NCBI GenBank assembly: GCA_018401055.1
Contig: JAGYLB010000077.1
Coordinates: 1-64,000 of the forward strand
Origin: Roseicyclus sp.
Lineage (GTDB): Bacteria; Pseudomonadota; Alphaproteobacteria; Rhodobacterales; Rhodobacteraceae
Direction of reading: 5' to 3'
DNA: 64,000 nt
The notes beneath the pieces are model-generated. The model was given only the letters and a program-made list of their open reading frames with translations. It searched no databases and had not been told where the DNA came from. The position numbers and the translations under genes are program-made. This document shows positions 48,872 through 59,860 of this stretch, piece after piece (position 1 is the first letter of the stretch; every line of letters starts with the position of its first letter).

Positions 48872-49414
48872 TCACTTGGACGGGCCGATCATCATGACCA
48901 TCTGGCGGCCTTCCATCTTCGGCATGTTCTCGATCTTGCCCAGCCCCTCGACATCGGCTGCAACCCGTTCCAGCAGGTCGCGGCCAAGGTTCTGGTGCGC
49001 CATCTCGCGCCCACGGAAGCGCAGGGTGACCTTCACCTTGTCGCCGTTTTCGAGGAACTTGGTGACGCTGCGCATCTTGACCTCGTAGTCATGCGTGTCG
49101 GTGTTCGGACGGAACTTGACCTCCTTGACCTCGATGATCTTCTGCTTCTTGCGGGCCTCGGCCTCGCGCTTCTGGGTCTCGTACTTGTACTTGCCGAAAT
49201 CCATGATCTTGCACACGGGCGGTTCGGCGTTGGGCGAAATCTCGACAAGGTCAAGCCCGGCCTCCTCGGCCATGGCCATGGCGCGTGCCGGGGTCACGAC
49301 CCCGACGTTTTCGCCCTCGGCGCCGATCAGGCGGATCTCGGGGGAACGGATACGGTCGTTGATGCGCGGGCCGGTTTCGCGTTGCGGCGGCGCATTGTGG
49401 GGTCTGCGGGCTAT
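48872..49414 (-). CDS. infC: translation initiation factor IF-3, ATA start codon
   Basis: Keeps ribosomal subunits apart and checks start codons. 180 residues. Reading from ATA at 49414 gives the standard alphaproteobacterial N-terminus (I/M)[20 protein letters not shown], then [19 protein letters not shown]; the rest includes [27 protein letters not shown] and [16 protein letters not shown]. Choosing the GTG at 49297 would remove 39 conserved residues. A rare start codon is expected because IF-3 represses its own AUU/AUA-type start in other bacteria. Intact. Confidence 0.95.
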   Translation of the reverse strand: MARRPHNAPPQRETGPRINDRIRSPEIRLIGAEGENVGVVTPARAMAMAEEAGLDLVEISPNAEPPVCKIMDFGKYKYETQKREAEARKKQKIIEVKEVKFRPNTDTHDYEVKMRSVTKFLENGDKVKVTLRFRGREMAHQNLGRDLLERVAADVEGLGKIENMPKMEGRQMVMMIGPSK

Positions 49415-49427
49415 GGGGGGCCTCCTG
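49412..49427 (-). promoter_or_regulatory. infC: ribosome binding site and rare ATA start of infC
   Basis: On the minus strand CAGGAGG (49421-49427) is followed by six C and then ATA. A near-perfect Shine-Dalgarno with a non-standard start is the arrangement used for autogenous control of IF-3 synthesis. Confidence 0.8.
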
Positions 49428-49592
49428 AAGTTGCCGGGTATCGAGGCGGCAAGTTACGCGCAAGGCCTGCGTCTTTCAAGGCGATTTGGGCAGGAGGCCG
49501 CCGGTTTCCACCGGACGCTGCAGCGCAGCATTGTGCTTGCGTCCGGACAGGGGTATGCGCCGCGTTCCAACAGTCATCCGAAGGGGGACATC

Positions 49593-50292
49593 ATGAACCG
49601 GGCCTTGATCATCGTCATCATCCTGGCTGCGGTCGGCGCAGGAGGGTATTTCCTGATCCAGTCGAACGCGAACCAGGCTGCGGAACAGGCCGCCGCGGAG
49701 GCTCGCCGAAGCTGCTGCTGCTGCCGAGCAAGCCGCCGCCGCCGAGGCTGCCGCCGCCGCCAGCGCCGGCCGCCGCCGAAGAGGCTGCTGCCGCCGAAGC
49801 CGCCGCCGCGCAGGATCCGCCGAAGCCGCCGCCGCCGAAGCTGCGGCCGCTGCTGAAGCTGCCGCCGCAGAGGCCGCCGCCGCCGCCGAGGCTGCTGCCG
49901 CGGAAGCTGCCGCCACCGCCACTGAAGCCGTGGACGCCGCCGCTGCCGCTGCATCCGACGCCGCCACCGGGGCTGCCGACGCCGCCGCCGCCGCAACCGA
50001 GGCCGTGACCGAAGCCGCCACCGAGGCCGCCGAAGCGGTCGAGGGCGTGGTCGATGCCGCCACCGCCGAAACCGCCGTCGCGGCGGAAGAAGCAGGCGAT
50101 GCCGCGCTGGCGCAGATCTTCACCGCCGAAGGCTTTGATTACGACCAGGCCATCGCCGCGCTGGAGGCCGCCGACATCTCGCCGGTTACCCGCACCGCTG
50201 TGACCACCGCGCTGGAAGGCGCGCGCGACAACCCCGCGCTGCTTGAGGCGGCGCTGGTGCAGGCGCGCCAGGCGCTCGGCATCGCCAACTGA
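49593..50292 (+). CDS. membrane-anchored Ala/Glu-rich coiled-coil protein, frameshifted
   Basis: About 233 residues. N-terminal single helix MNRALIIVIILAAVGAGGYF then a very long Ala/Glu/Thr-rich segment (for example TEAVTEAATEAAEAVEGVVD), then a compact C-terminal domain (IFTAEGFDYDQAIAALEAAD; TALEGARDNPALLEAALVQA; RQALGIAN). Topology suggests an inner-membrane anchor with a periplasmic rod and end domain. The GCC/GCA-rich DNA at 49680-49930 contains several indels. AAGGGGG precedes the ATG at 49593. No family name recognised. Divergent from infC. Confidence 0.7.
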
Positions 50293-50313
50293 ATCATCAC
50301 GACGCAGAAAAAA

Positions 50314-50345
50314 GCCCCCCGCGGATCATTCGCGGGGGGCTTTTT
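50314..50345. terminator. bidirectional rho-independent terminator
   Basis: GCCCCCCGCG/CGCGGGGGGC stem of ten pairs around GATCATT, with AAAAAA before and TTTTT after, between two convergent genes. Confidence 0.93.
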
Positions 50346-50367
50346 CATGTCCGGAGGTGATTGGCGT

Positions 50368-51234
50368 TCAGTCGAGAAAGGCCTTTTCGACAACATATTC
50401 CGCAGGCTTGGAATTCGCCCCTTCGGTCAGACCATAGCCTTCGAGCATCTCCTTGATCTCGAGGTTGAAGGCAAGGTTGCCGCAGACCATCGCGCGGTCG
50501 CTCTCAGGGCAGAGCGGGGCCACCTCCAGATCGGCAAAGACCTCGCCCGAGCGCATCAGGTCGGTGATCCGGCCCATCTTGGGGCTCTCTTCGCGCGTCG
50601 TCGTGGGGTAGTAGCGCAGCTTGTCGGCGAACCCCTCGCCTATCAGCTCGGCCAGCAATTCATCGCTGCGAATGTCCTCGATCAGCTTGGCACCATAGGT
50701 CAGCTCGCCCAGCTCGCGGCAGGTGTGGGTCAAGATGACCTCGTCGAAATCGGCATAGGTCTGCGGATCGCGCAACAGGCTGGCAAAGGGCGCGATGCCG
50801 GTTCCGGTGGCAAAGAACCAGATCCGCTTGCCCGGGATCAGCGCATCATGGACCAGCGTGCCCACGGGCTTGGGGCGCAAGATGATCTGGTCGCCCGGCA
50901 CGATATGCTGCAGCCGTGAGGTCAGCGCGCCATCGGGCACCTTGATCGAATAGAATTCCAGCTCGTCATCCCAGGACGGCGAGGCGATGGAATACGCGCG
51001 CAAAAGCGGCTTTTGCTTGCCCGTCTCGGGGTCGGCATCACCCATCAGACCGATCATCACGAACTCGCCCGACCGGAACCGCAGGGTCGGCGGCCGCGTG
51101 CAGCGGAACCGGAACAGTCGGTCGGTGTAATGCTCGACCTCGGTCACGGTCTGCGCGTCGGGCAGGGTGGGGGTCGCCTTGGGGATGTTCGGTGCGTCGA
51201 TATCTTTCACGGGTCTGTGCTCGCTCATGTCCAT
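50368..51234 (-). CDS. fpr: ferredoxin-NADP(+) reductase
   Basis: 288 residues, intact. FAD motif RAYSIASPSW (RxYS), NADP-binding GTGIAPFASLLRDP and TREESPKMGRITDL, and C-terminal MVCGNLAFNLEIKEMLEGYG then KPAEYVVEKAFLD of the bacterial Fpr type. It exchanges electrons between NADPH and ferredoxin or flavodoxin. The location beside sulfite reduction genes suggests it supplies electrons to the ferredoxin-type sulfite reductase. Start ATG at 51234 with GAGAGG upstream; a second ATG at 51228 is also possible. Confidence 0.93.
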   Translation of the reverse strand: MDMSEHRPVKDIDAPNIPKATPTLPDAQTVTEVEHYTDRLFRFRCTRPPTLRFRSGEFVMIGLMGDADPETGKQKPLLRAYSIASPSWDDELEFYSIKVPDGALTSRLQHIVPGDQIILRPKPVGTLVHDALIPGKRIWFFATGTGIAPFASLLRDPQTYADFDEVILTHTCRELGELTYGAKLIEDIRSDELLAELIGEGFADKLRYYPTTTREESPKMGRITDLMRSGEVFADLEVAPLCPESDRAMVCGNLAFNLEIKEMLEGYGLTEGANSKPAEYVVEKAFLD

Positions 51235-51298
51235 CTGGGCACCTCTCTAACGCTCGGTGCCTGTCTAAGCCTTGATCTGGGTCAGGGAAACCCCGGGT

Positions 51299-51708
51299 TC
51301 AGCCCCTCAGCCGCGCCTGATGGTCGCCCGCGCGCCAGTCTGCGCGCGCCAGCCACTGTTCCTCGGGCTGGCGGGCCGCGACCTTGGGGTCCACCTCGAC
51401 CTCGTCAAAGCCCGCGCGCCGTGCCATCGCATATTGATCGGCGAGGATCGGCCCCGCCGCGCGCAGGCGCCGGTGTAGCCCATGGCGCGCAGGCGCCGCG
51501 CCACGGTAAAGCCGCGCCCGTCCGCAAAACCGCCAAAGCGCACCCGGATCAGCGCGATCCGTCCCAGATACGGGGCCAGCGCTGTCAGATCCTCACCGGG
51601 GTCCAGATCGATGCCCAGAACACCGGCCGCCCCCGCCTCGGCCAATGGTACGACCCCACCAGCCCAATCATCGCCGCGAAAGCCGTCGTCTTGCATCAGG
51701 ATTGCCAT
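51299..51708 (-). CDS. DUF934 protein of the cysteine biosynthesis operon, frameshifted
   Basis: About 136 residues. The DUF934 family is found almost only in operons with sulfite reductase and APS reductase. Landmarks: GIDLDPGEDLTALAPYLGRI, ALIRVRFGGFADGRGFTVAR and RLRAMGYTG. One indel near 51470 shifts the C-terminus, which after correction reads DQYAMARRAGFDEVEVD and ends ARLRG at 51299. Biochemical role unknown; an oxidoreductase accessory is suggested for the family. Start ATG at 51708. Confidence 0.82.
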
Positions 51709-51716
51709 CTGCCTGT

Positions 51717-51740
51717 CCCTTCATCTTCCCCAAAATACGG
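51717..51740 (-). repeat. GTATTTTG element, copy 5 (cysH-DUF934 gap)
   Basis: On the minus strand CCGTATTTTGGGGAAGATGA followed by AGGG, about ten bases ahead of the DUF934 start. It matches the element at 46519 but has no obvious hairpin before it. Confidence 0.5.
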
Positions 51741-51761
51741 ATGGCAGAACGCCGCCACCCG

Positions 51762-52495
51762 TCACGACGCCGCCTTGAGCGGGCCGCGCACCATGCGGCC
51801 ATCCACGAAATGGATGCCGCATTCCTCCTTGTCTGTCCCACGCCAGCGCCCGGCGCGCGCCGTCCTCGTAAACTGCCACGGGCGTGGTGCAGGGCGCGCA
51901 GCCGATGGAGGGATAGCCGCGCGCCACCAGCGGATGGCGGGGCAGGCGGTTGTTGACCATGTAATCGGCCACATCTTGCGGCGCCCAATGGGCGAGCGGG
52001 TTGATCTTGATCCGGCCGGTGCCCGCCTCGGCCTCGAAAAAGGCCAGCTCTGCCCGGGTGCCGGACTGAAAGCGCTTGCGTCCGGTGATCCAGGCATCAA
52101 AGGGCGCCAGCGCGCGCTCCAGGGGCTCGGTCTTGCGCAAGCGGCAGCAAGCGTCGGGGTCGGTCCGGTGCAGGTTCCCCTCCGGGTCATGGGCGGCGAC
52201 ACGCACGGAGGTGGCGCGGATGATCCGCAAATCCTCAAGGCCCAGCCGCGCGGCCACCTCGCCTTGATACTCCAGCGTCTCGGGAAACAGCATCTGCGTG
52301 TCGACGAACAGGACCGGTGTGGCCGGGTCCACCACCGCCACCATATGCAGCAGCACGACCGATTCCGCCCCGAAGGACGAGACCAGCGCCACCGCCCCGA
52401 TATCGCCGTCGCGCAAGGCATGCTCGACCACCGAGGTGGCCGCGCGGTGCTTGTAGCGCGCGTTCAGCCCCGCGATCTTGTCCGCAAGCCCCGCG

Positions 52496-52506
<11 letters not shown>
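51762..52506 (-). CDS. cysH: adenylyl-sulfate (APS) reductase
   Basis: Reduces activated sulfate to sulfite. About 248 residues. VALVSSFGAESVVLLHMVAV is the nucleotide-binding P-loop-like motif; the Fe-S ligands of the APS type are present as DACCRLRKTEP and GCAPCTTPV, so APS rather than PAPS is the likely substrate. The C-terminal Cys lies in KEECGIHFVDGRMVRGP, reached after one indel near 51835. Start ATG at 52506, overlapping the cysI end by 11 bases. Confidence 0.92.
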
Positions 52507-54167
<1,661 letters not shown>

Positions 54168-54168
<1 letters not shown>

Positions 54169-54467
54169 CACTGCGCCCCCTGCTTGCCGTGCGGGTAGTT
54201 GGACGGGCCGCGCGTGCGGAAGGCCTCGCGGAAATGGGTGGGTTCGGGGCCTTGCGGGCCGGGGCGCGCGTCGACCAGATAGGCGCCGACGACCTCATGC
54301 CCGCGGGCATGGGCGTCAAGCAGATGCAGATCAGCGGTCGCCTCATCCTCGATCAGGGCGGCCTGATCCATCCGCCGTGTCCACTGGCCGTTTTGGTCCA
54401 GCCAGACCACATCGCCTTCCAAAAGCGCGTTGGCGGTCAGCACCTTGGGGGTGAATTGGCGCGACAT
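54168..54467 (-). CDS. DUF2849 protein of the sulfite reduction operon
   Basis: 99 residues, intact. MSRQFTPKVLTANALLEGDV, then VVWLDQNGQWTRRMDQAALI and RGHEVVGAYLVDARPG are the pattern of DUF2849, a short family found between siroheme synthase and sulfite reductase genes in alphaproteobacteria. Function unknown. Both ends overlap neighbours: ATG at 54467 with the cysG stop, and its own stop with the cysI start. Such tight coupling suggests stoichiometric expression with CysI. Confidence 0.85.
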
Positions 54468-55872
54468 CAGGCGAATTCCTCTTTCAGATCGGCGCTCAGC
54501 CGGGGCAGGGCGGCCTCGGCCCCGCGGGGGGCAAGACCGTAGAGCAACATGACCGGGCCGGTCGGCGCGGCCTCCTCCAGATCGGCGGCAAGGCGCCCCA
54601 AGGTCGTCGCGATGGTCCGCACCTCGGGTCGCGCGGCGTTTTCCACCGCCGTTACGGGCGTGTCGGGGGGTGCGCCGTGCATCATCAGGCGCCCTTGGAT
54701 GAAGCGCGCGCCGCGCCCGCCCATGTAGATCGCGGCGACCGTGCCGGGTCGGGCCAGCCCGCGCCAATCGTGATCGGCAAAGCCCTTCATGTCGTGGCCG
54801 GTCAGGATGCGCAGCGCGGAATTGCGGTCACGCTTGGTCAGGCTTTGGCCGATCTGGGCGCGGCAGCACTTGCCGCCGTGATGCCGGGCACCACCGACCA
54901 GTCCAGCCCCGCCGCATCCAGCGCCGCGATTTCCTCGTCCAGCCGGCCGAACACCGAAGGATCACCCCCTTTCAGGCGGACCACATGCGCGCCCTTTGCC
55001 GCGTGCTCCACCATCAGTGCGCAGATCCGGTCTTGCGCCATGGCGGGGCCGAAGCCCTGTTTTCCGGCGTCGATCAACAGCGCCTCGCGCCGGGCCAGTT
55101 CAAGGATCGCAGGCGCGACAAGCCGGTCGTGGATCACCACATCGGCCCGGTCGAGCAGCTTGCGTGCCTTCAGCGTCAGCAATTCCGGGTCGCCGGGGCC
55201 TGCGCCGACAAGGTCCACGCGGCCCTGCGTCGGCCCCTGCGCCAGATGCCTTTCCAGCAAATCCGACAGAGCTGGTTCCAGCCCGGCTTCGCCTTGTTTC
55301 TCCATCGCCTGAGGGGCGGTGCTGAAGTAATACTCCCCCCAGAACTCCCGCCGCTTGCGCCCCATCGGCAGGGCATCGGCGGCCTTGCGGAACGCCTTGC
55401 CGACACGCGCGGCCAGCCCCAGCGATACCGGCAGCCGCTCCTCCAGATCGGCCTTGATCGCGCGGGCCAGAACCGGGGCCGCGCCTTCGGTGCCGATGGC
55501 GATGGTGACGGGATCGCGGTCGACGATGGCGGGGGTGATGAACTGGCTGTCCTCGAGATTGTCGACGATGTTGACCAGCGCCCCGTCCGCGCGGGCCAGC
55601 CCTGCCACGCGCCGATCCTCGGCCGCGTCATCGTTGGCGGCATAGACTAGCGCGGCACAGAGCGCGTCACCGGGGCTAAAGGCGCGGGCGACGAGCCGGA
55701 TGCGCCCCCCGGCGGCCAGTGCGCGCAAGCCTTCCTCGGGCGTCTCTGCCAGAACGGTGATGCGCGCCGTGGTCTTGAGCAGCAGGCGCAGCTTGGCCAG
55801 CGCCGTCTCACCCCCGCCCGACACCACGATGCGGCGGCCGGAAACTGCAAGGAAGATCGGGAAATGGTCCAT
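54467..55872 (-). CDS. cysG: siroheme synthase (precorrin-2 dehydrogenase/ferrochelatase plus uroporphyrinogen-III methyltransferase)
   Basis: About 468 residues, bifunctional, supplies siroheme to CysI. N-terminal NAD domain: FLAVSGRRIVVSGGGETALA, and VNIVDNLEDSQFITPAIVDR. C-terminal SAM domain: VDLVGAGPGDPELLTLKARK, VVRLKGGDPSVFGRLDEEIA and VPGITAASAA. One indel near 54862 shifts the rest (expected ALAQIGQSLTKRDRNSALRI), ending at 54467. First gene of the operon; promoter in the 147-base gap to the divergent Lrp-type regulator. Confidence 0.94.
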
Positions 55873-56019
55873 GGCGTGCCGCCGTCCTGTTCTGGAAACT
55901 TGCCCTAGATGTAGAACAATTTCCCTCTGAATGGCAGATATGCCTTGTCAAAAGGAACGCACGTTTGCATCTTGCGGCCCAGCCGATGTCGGCGTTCCTC
56001 CATGGCAAGGGCCTGCAAG

Positions 56020-56493
56020 ATGACTGACCAGATCGACGCCCTAGACCGGAAAATCCTCGCGGCATTGCAAGACGATGCCTCGCGTTCGCTCGACGAGATC
56101 GCGCGCGTCGTGGGGTCCTCCAAGACCCCGGTCTGGTCGCGGATTCGCAAGATGAAGGAGGCGGGGATCATCGGGCGGCAGACCGTCCTGCTCGATGCCG
56201 AAAAACTGGGGTTCGAGGCCTGTTTCTTCGTTCTCATCCGCACCTCGGAACACGAGGCGGATTGGCAGAAGAAATTCCTCGCTGCCCTCAAGGCCCGTCC
56301 CGAGGTGCAGGAGGCGCACAGGCTTGCGGGCGAGATCGACTATATCCTCAAGGTCCGAGTGCCCAACGCACGCGCCTATGACGCCTTTTATCAGGCGCTG
56401 ATCTCGGAGGTGAAGATCTACAACGTCACGGCGCTCTTGAGCATGGAAGAGATCAAGGCGTCACCGCTTCTGCCACTGGGGCCAGCTTCGTGA
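56020..56493 (+). CDS. Lrp/AsnC family transcriptional regulator
   Basis: 157 residues, intact. The N-terminal helix-turn-helix (IDALDRKILAALQDDASRSL; EIARVVGSSKTPVWSRIRKM) and C-terminal RAM ligand domain (CFFVLIRTSEHEADWQKKFL; HRLAGEIDYILKVRVPNARA) are typical. Divergent from the cysG operon, so it probably controls it in response to a sulfur amino acid or related ligand; this is inferred from position. The intergenic region at 55910-55960 is A+T rich (GAACAATTT, then GAATGG) and could hold its operator. The 3' end overlaps the convergent hydrolase gene by 41 bases. Confidence 0.9.
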   Translation: MTDQIDALDRKILAALQDDASRSLDEIARVVGSSKTPVWSRIRKMKEAGIIGRQTVLLDAEKLGFEACFFVLIRTSEHEADWQKKFLAALKARPEVQEAHRLAGEIDYILKVRVPNARAYDAFYQALISEVKIYNVTALLSMEEIKASPLLPLGPAS

Positions 56494-57684
56494 CGATCTC
56501 GGCGCTGCTTTCCAGCGTCTTGTGAACCGGGCATTTGTTGGCGATTTCCAGCAGCTTGGCGCGGTCTTCGGGCGAAAGATCGCCCTCCAGCCGGATCAGC
56601 CGGGTGAAGCGGTCCAGCGTCACGGTCGGCGCGCGCGCGTCTTGCGCATGGACCCGGTCATGGGTGACATCGACCGCGACATGGGACAGCGCCACGCCCT
56701 TGCGCCGCGCATACATGCGGATCGTCATCGAGGTGCAGGCGCCAAGGCCCGCCGCGACCAGCTGATAGGGGGTCAGGCCGCGGTCTGTTCCGCCATATCC
56801 CACAGGCTCGTCGGCGCGGATATGGTGGCGTTGGCCGACATGGATGTCTTGCAAGAAGCCGTCGGGGTCTGCCTCGGTCACGCGGGTCACGCCCTCCGGC
56901 GCACCGGGCGGCGGCGCGGGCGCGCGCAGGTCAAGGTATCGCCCCGCCCATGCGGCGATGACGGCGGCGGCGTAATCGGCATCTTCGGGCCGCGTGATCA
57001 GGTGATCGGCATCGTCGAGTGTGACGAAACTCTTGGGATGATGCGCGGCGGTGAAGATGCGGGTGGCATTGTCGATGCCCACGACGTCATCCCGGGGGCC
57101 ATGCAAGATCAAAAGCGCCTGTTTCATCTGCGCCAGCGCCGGTTCCAGCCGGGCCGCCTTCACATCCTCAAGGAAAGCGCGACCTATGTTGACCTTGTGC
57201 TGGCCGAGCGTCACCTCGGCCACGCCATTATAGGCGATCCGCCCCAGCGCGCCGCCGAAGTTCTTGGTGACATGGCCCGGATCGAAGGGCGCGCCGATGG
57301 TGACCACCGCCTTGACGCTGTCCAGTTGCGGCGCAGCCCGCAGCGCGGCCGCGCCCCCCAGCGAGTGACCGATCAACAGGCCGGGGGCCATGCCGCGTTC
57401 GCTCAGCGCGCGTGCGGCCGCCAGAAGATCCTCGACATTCGAGGTGAAGGACGTGTTGGCAAACTCGCCTTCGGAATGCCCCAGACCCGTGAAATCGAAA
57501 CGCAGCACCGCGATCCCCATTCCCGCCAGCCGCGCCGAGATGCGGCGCGCGGCGGCGATATCCTTGCCGCAGGTGAAGCAATGCGCCATCAGCGCGGTCG
57601 CCAGATGCGGCCCCTCGGGCAGGTCGAGGCGCGCGGCCAGCGCGTGGCCGTCATGGCCGGAAAGGTGAAGCGGTCGGTGGTCAT
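56453..57684 (-). CDS. alpha/beta hydrolase fused to an OsmC/Ohr domain
   Basis: About 410 residues. N-terminal serine hydrolase: nucleophile elbow LLIGHSLGGAAALRAA, Asp in LILHGPRDDVVGIDN and His in LDDADHLITRP. C-terminal OsmC-like domain (residues about 265-405): the two redox cysteines are in GLGACTSMTIRMYARRKG and NKCPVHKTLE. OsmC-type proteins reduce organic hydroperoxides; the fused hydrolase may release peroxidised acyl groups. One base missing near 57662 (expected FTFSGHDGHAL). Start ATG at 57684 (MTTDRFTF). Confidence 0.9.
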
Positions 57685-57861
57685 GGGCACGGTCTTTCTC
57701 TGCGGACACTCCGAGGATGGGCGCGCGACCCGGCGAGGGCAAGCGGACCCGGGGCTGTCTCACGCCCTCGTGCGGCGCGGTGTCCGCTGCGTGAGCGGCG
57801 ATCTTGCGCTTAGGGGCGCGATGGGCTTTGGTCTGGCGGTTCCAGCCCCAAGAAGGCCCCG

Positions 57862-58653
57862 ATGGACCCGATCTGCCAGACCAAGCTGCCCCATCTACCC
57901 TGGATGGACCCGGCCACCGCGCGGCTTCCGGGCGTCCAGCCGCTGGCGGCGGAAGACGGCTGGCTGATGCGCGATGATGCCTTTGCCGGGCAGATGGCGC
58001 TGCGCGACCGGCTGGTGGCCGAGCGGCGCGGCGCGGTTATCGCTGCCCTGCCGGGGTCGGAGGGGGCGGTCGAGGCGCTTTACGTCGAGGTGCTGTACCG
58101 GCTGGCCGCCGATCCGGGCTATAAATGGGGCGATGGGGCGGTGAAGCGCCCTGATGGTGTCGTTGTGCCGCTCGACCCTGCCGACCGGCTTGGCACGCTT
58201 GCAAGGCTGGTGCAGGAGGATCTGTGCCTGATGGAGCCGCGCGGCGGGGAACATGTGATGACGGCAGCGATCTTGTGCTTTCCGGCCAGCTGGACCCTTG
58301 CCGAAAAGATCGGCCGCCCGCTGACCGGCATCCATACCCCCGTCGCCGTCTATGACGCGGGCATGGCCGCGCGCGTCCAGCGCCTGTTCGACATGGTCCG
58401 CCCGGACCGTCCGCTTTGGCGGCAAAACGCGCTGGTCTATGCCGATGCCGCCCTTCACCAGCCCCGCCCCGAGGCTGCGCCGCGCCGCGAGAAAGCCGCC
58501 GAGGGCCGCTACCTCAGGTCTGAAAAACAATGCCTTGCGCGGCTGTCTTCATCTGACGCTGTGGTGTTTTCCATCCACACCTTCGTCGTGCCGCTCAGTG
58601 CCATTCCGCCCGAGGCTTTGGCTCGCATTCCACCAAGGGACACCGTGATTTGA
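57862..58653 (+). CDS. DUF3445 (heme-dependent oxidative N-demethylase family) protein
   Basis: 263 residues, intact. The pattern GYKWGDGAVKRPDGVVVPLD, VQEDLCLMEPRG and CFPASWTLAEKIGRPLTGIH then PVAVYD is that of DUF3445, whose characterised member is the alpha subunit of a heme-dependent oxidative demethylase; the final SIHTFVVPLSAIPPEALARI also fits. No beta or flavin subunit gene is beside it; instead a methyltransferase follows, whose TTG start overlaps the TGA stop (TTGA). Substrate unknown. Confidence 0.85.
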   Translation: MDPICQTKLPHLPWMDPATARLPGVQPLAAEDGWLMRDDAFAGQMALRDRLVAERRGAVIAALPGSEGAVEALYVEVLYRLAADPGYKWGDGAVKRPDGVVVPLDPADRLGTLARLVQEDLCLMEPRGGEHVMTAAILCFPASWTLAEKIGRPLTGIHTPVAVYDAGMAARVQRLFDMVRPDRPLWRQNALVYADAALHQPRPEAAPRREKAAEGRYLRSEKQCLARLSSSDAVVFSIHTFVVPLSAIPPEALARIPPRDTVI

Positions 58654-59852
58654 ACCGCGTCACCGACCAATACGAGGCCTTTCCCTACCCGGAACGCGAC
58701 CCGGATGATGAGGCCAAGCGCCTGATCACCGGCTCGCCCAGCCATCCGCTGGAGATCGACCATTTCCTGTTTTCGGGCACGCGTGATTGGTCGCAGCCAT
58801 TGCGCGCGTTGGTGGCAGGCGGCGGCACGGGCGATGCGCTGATCCAACTTGCGCAGGTGCTGACCAGCGCGGGCAAGCCCTATGACATCACCTATGTCGA
58901 CCTGTCCACCGCCGCGCGCAAGATCGCCGAGGGGCGGGCCAAGGCGCGCAGCCTGACCGGCATCCGATTTGTCACCGGCTCCTTGCTGGACGCGCCTGCA
59001 ATGGGCCCCTTCGATTACATCGACTGCTGTGGTGTTTTGCACCATTTGTCCGATCCGCAGGCGGGATTTGACGCGCTTGCGGCCGCTCTTGCGCCCGAAG
59101 GAGGCATGGGCCTGATGGTCTACGCCCCCTTTGGCCGTTCGGGCGTTTATCCGTTGCAAGAGGCCTTTGGCAAAGTGCTGGAGGGAACCCCGCGCGACCG
59201 GCTGCGCCGCGCCAAGGCGATATTCGAGCGCATCCCCGATGGCCACCCGTTCAAGCGCAACGCCCAGCTTGGCGACCACAAGGCAAGCGATGCGGGGTTT
59301 TACGACCTGCTGTTGCACAGTCAGGACCGACCGTTCCGCATCGGCGAACTGCTTGATGTTCTGGACCGCGCCGGGCTCTCGATGACCGGCAGCCCGCAGG
59401 CGCATCTTTACGACCCGCTGCCCATTCTGGGCGACAAGGGGCTGCTCGCGGGACTGGACGCGGCCGCGCGCATGGATCTGGCCGAGGCGTTGCGCGGCAC
59501 GATCCGCACCCATGTGCTCTATGCCGCGCCCAAGGCCGGGGCCGAAGAGCGCGTCGCGCAACCCGGGCCGCAGGCGGTGCCGCATCTCAAAGGCGTGGCG
59601 GGCGGACCCTTGGCGCAGCATGTGATGAAACATGGCGTGATCCCCGTGACCCATGAGGGCGAGCGCTTCGAGATCCCGGTGCCCGCCACGGCCGCGCGCG
59701 CGCTGGCCCAGATCGACGGGCGACGCACGCTCGACGAGATCGCCAAGGGCATGCGCACCGATTGGCTGGCCTTTGCGCCGATCTGGTCGGGCGTGTCGCG
59801 CGCCATGACCGGCCACGGTTTGCTCTACTACTCACGGCTGCTGCGCGGGTAG
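58650..59852 (+). CDS. class I SAM-dependent methyltransferase with C-terminal winged-helix-like domain
   Basis: 400 residues, intact, TTG start at 58650. SAM-binding motif I is RALVAGGGTGDALIQLAQVL, motif II YDITYVDLSTAA and motif IV FDYIDCCGVLHHLSDPQ. The N-terminus NRVTDQYEAFPYPERDPDDE is the YEAFPYP signature of a known protein/amine methyltransferase subgroup. The last 80 residues (AARALAQIDGRRTLDEIAKG, then MRTDWLAFAPIWSG) look like a small winged-helix recognition domain. Coupled to the DUF3445 gene, suggesting that methylation and oxidative demethylation of the same molecule may be linked. Confidence 0.85.
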   Translation: MNRVTDQYEAFPYPERDPDDEAKRLITGSPSHPLEIDHFLFSGTRDWSQPLRALVAGGGTGDALIQLAQVLTSAGKPYDITYVDLSTAARKIAEGRAKARSLTGIRFVTGSLLDAPAMGPFDYIDCCGVLHHLSDPQAGFDALAAALAPEGGMGLMVYAPFGRSGVYPLQEAFGKVLEGTPRDRLRRAKAIFERIPDGHPFKRNAQLGDHKASDAGFYDLLLHSQDRPFRIGELLDVLDRAGLSMTGSPQAHLYDPLPILGDKGLLAGLDAAARMDLAEALRGTIRTHVLYAAPKAGAEERVAQPGPQAVPHLKGVAGGPLAQHVMKHGVIPVTHEGERFEIPVPATAARALAQIDGRRTLDEIAKGMRTDWLAFAPIWSGVSRAMTGHGLLYYSRLLRG

Positions 59853-59860
59853 GGCGCGGC

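Noticed and set aside
48872..49297. infC starting at the GTG at 49297
   Set aside because: It would remove 39 conserved residues that read cleanly upstream to an ATA with a strong ribosome binding site.
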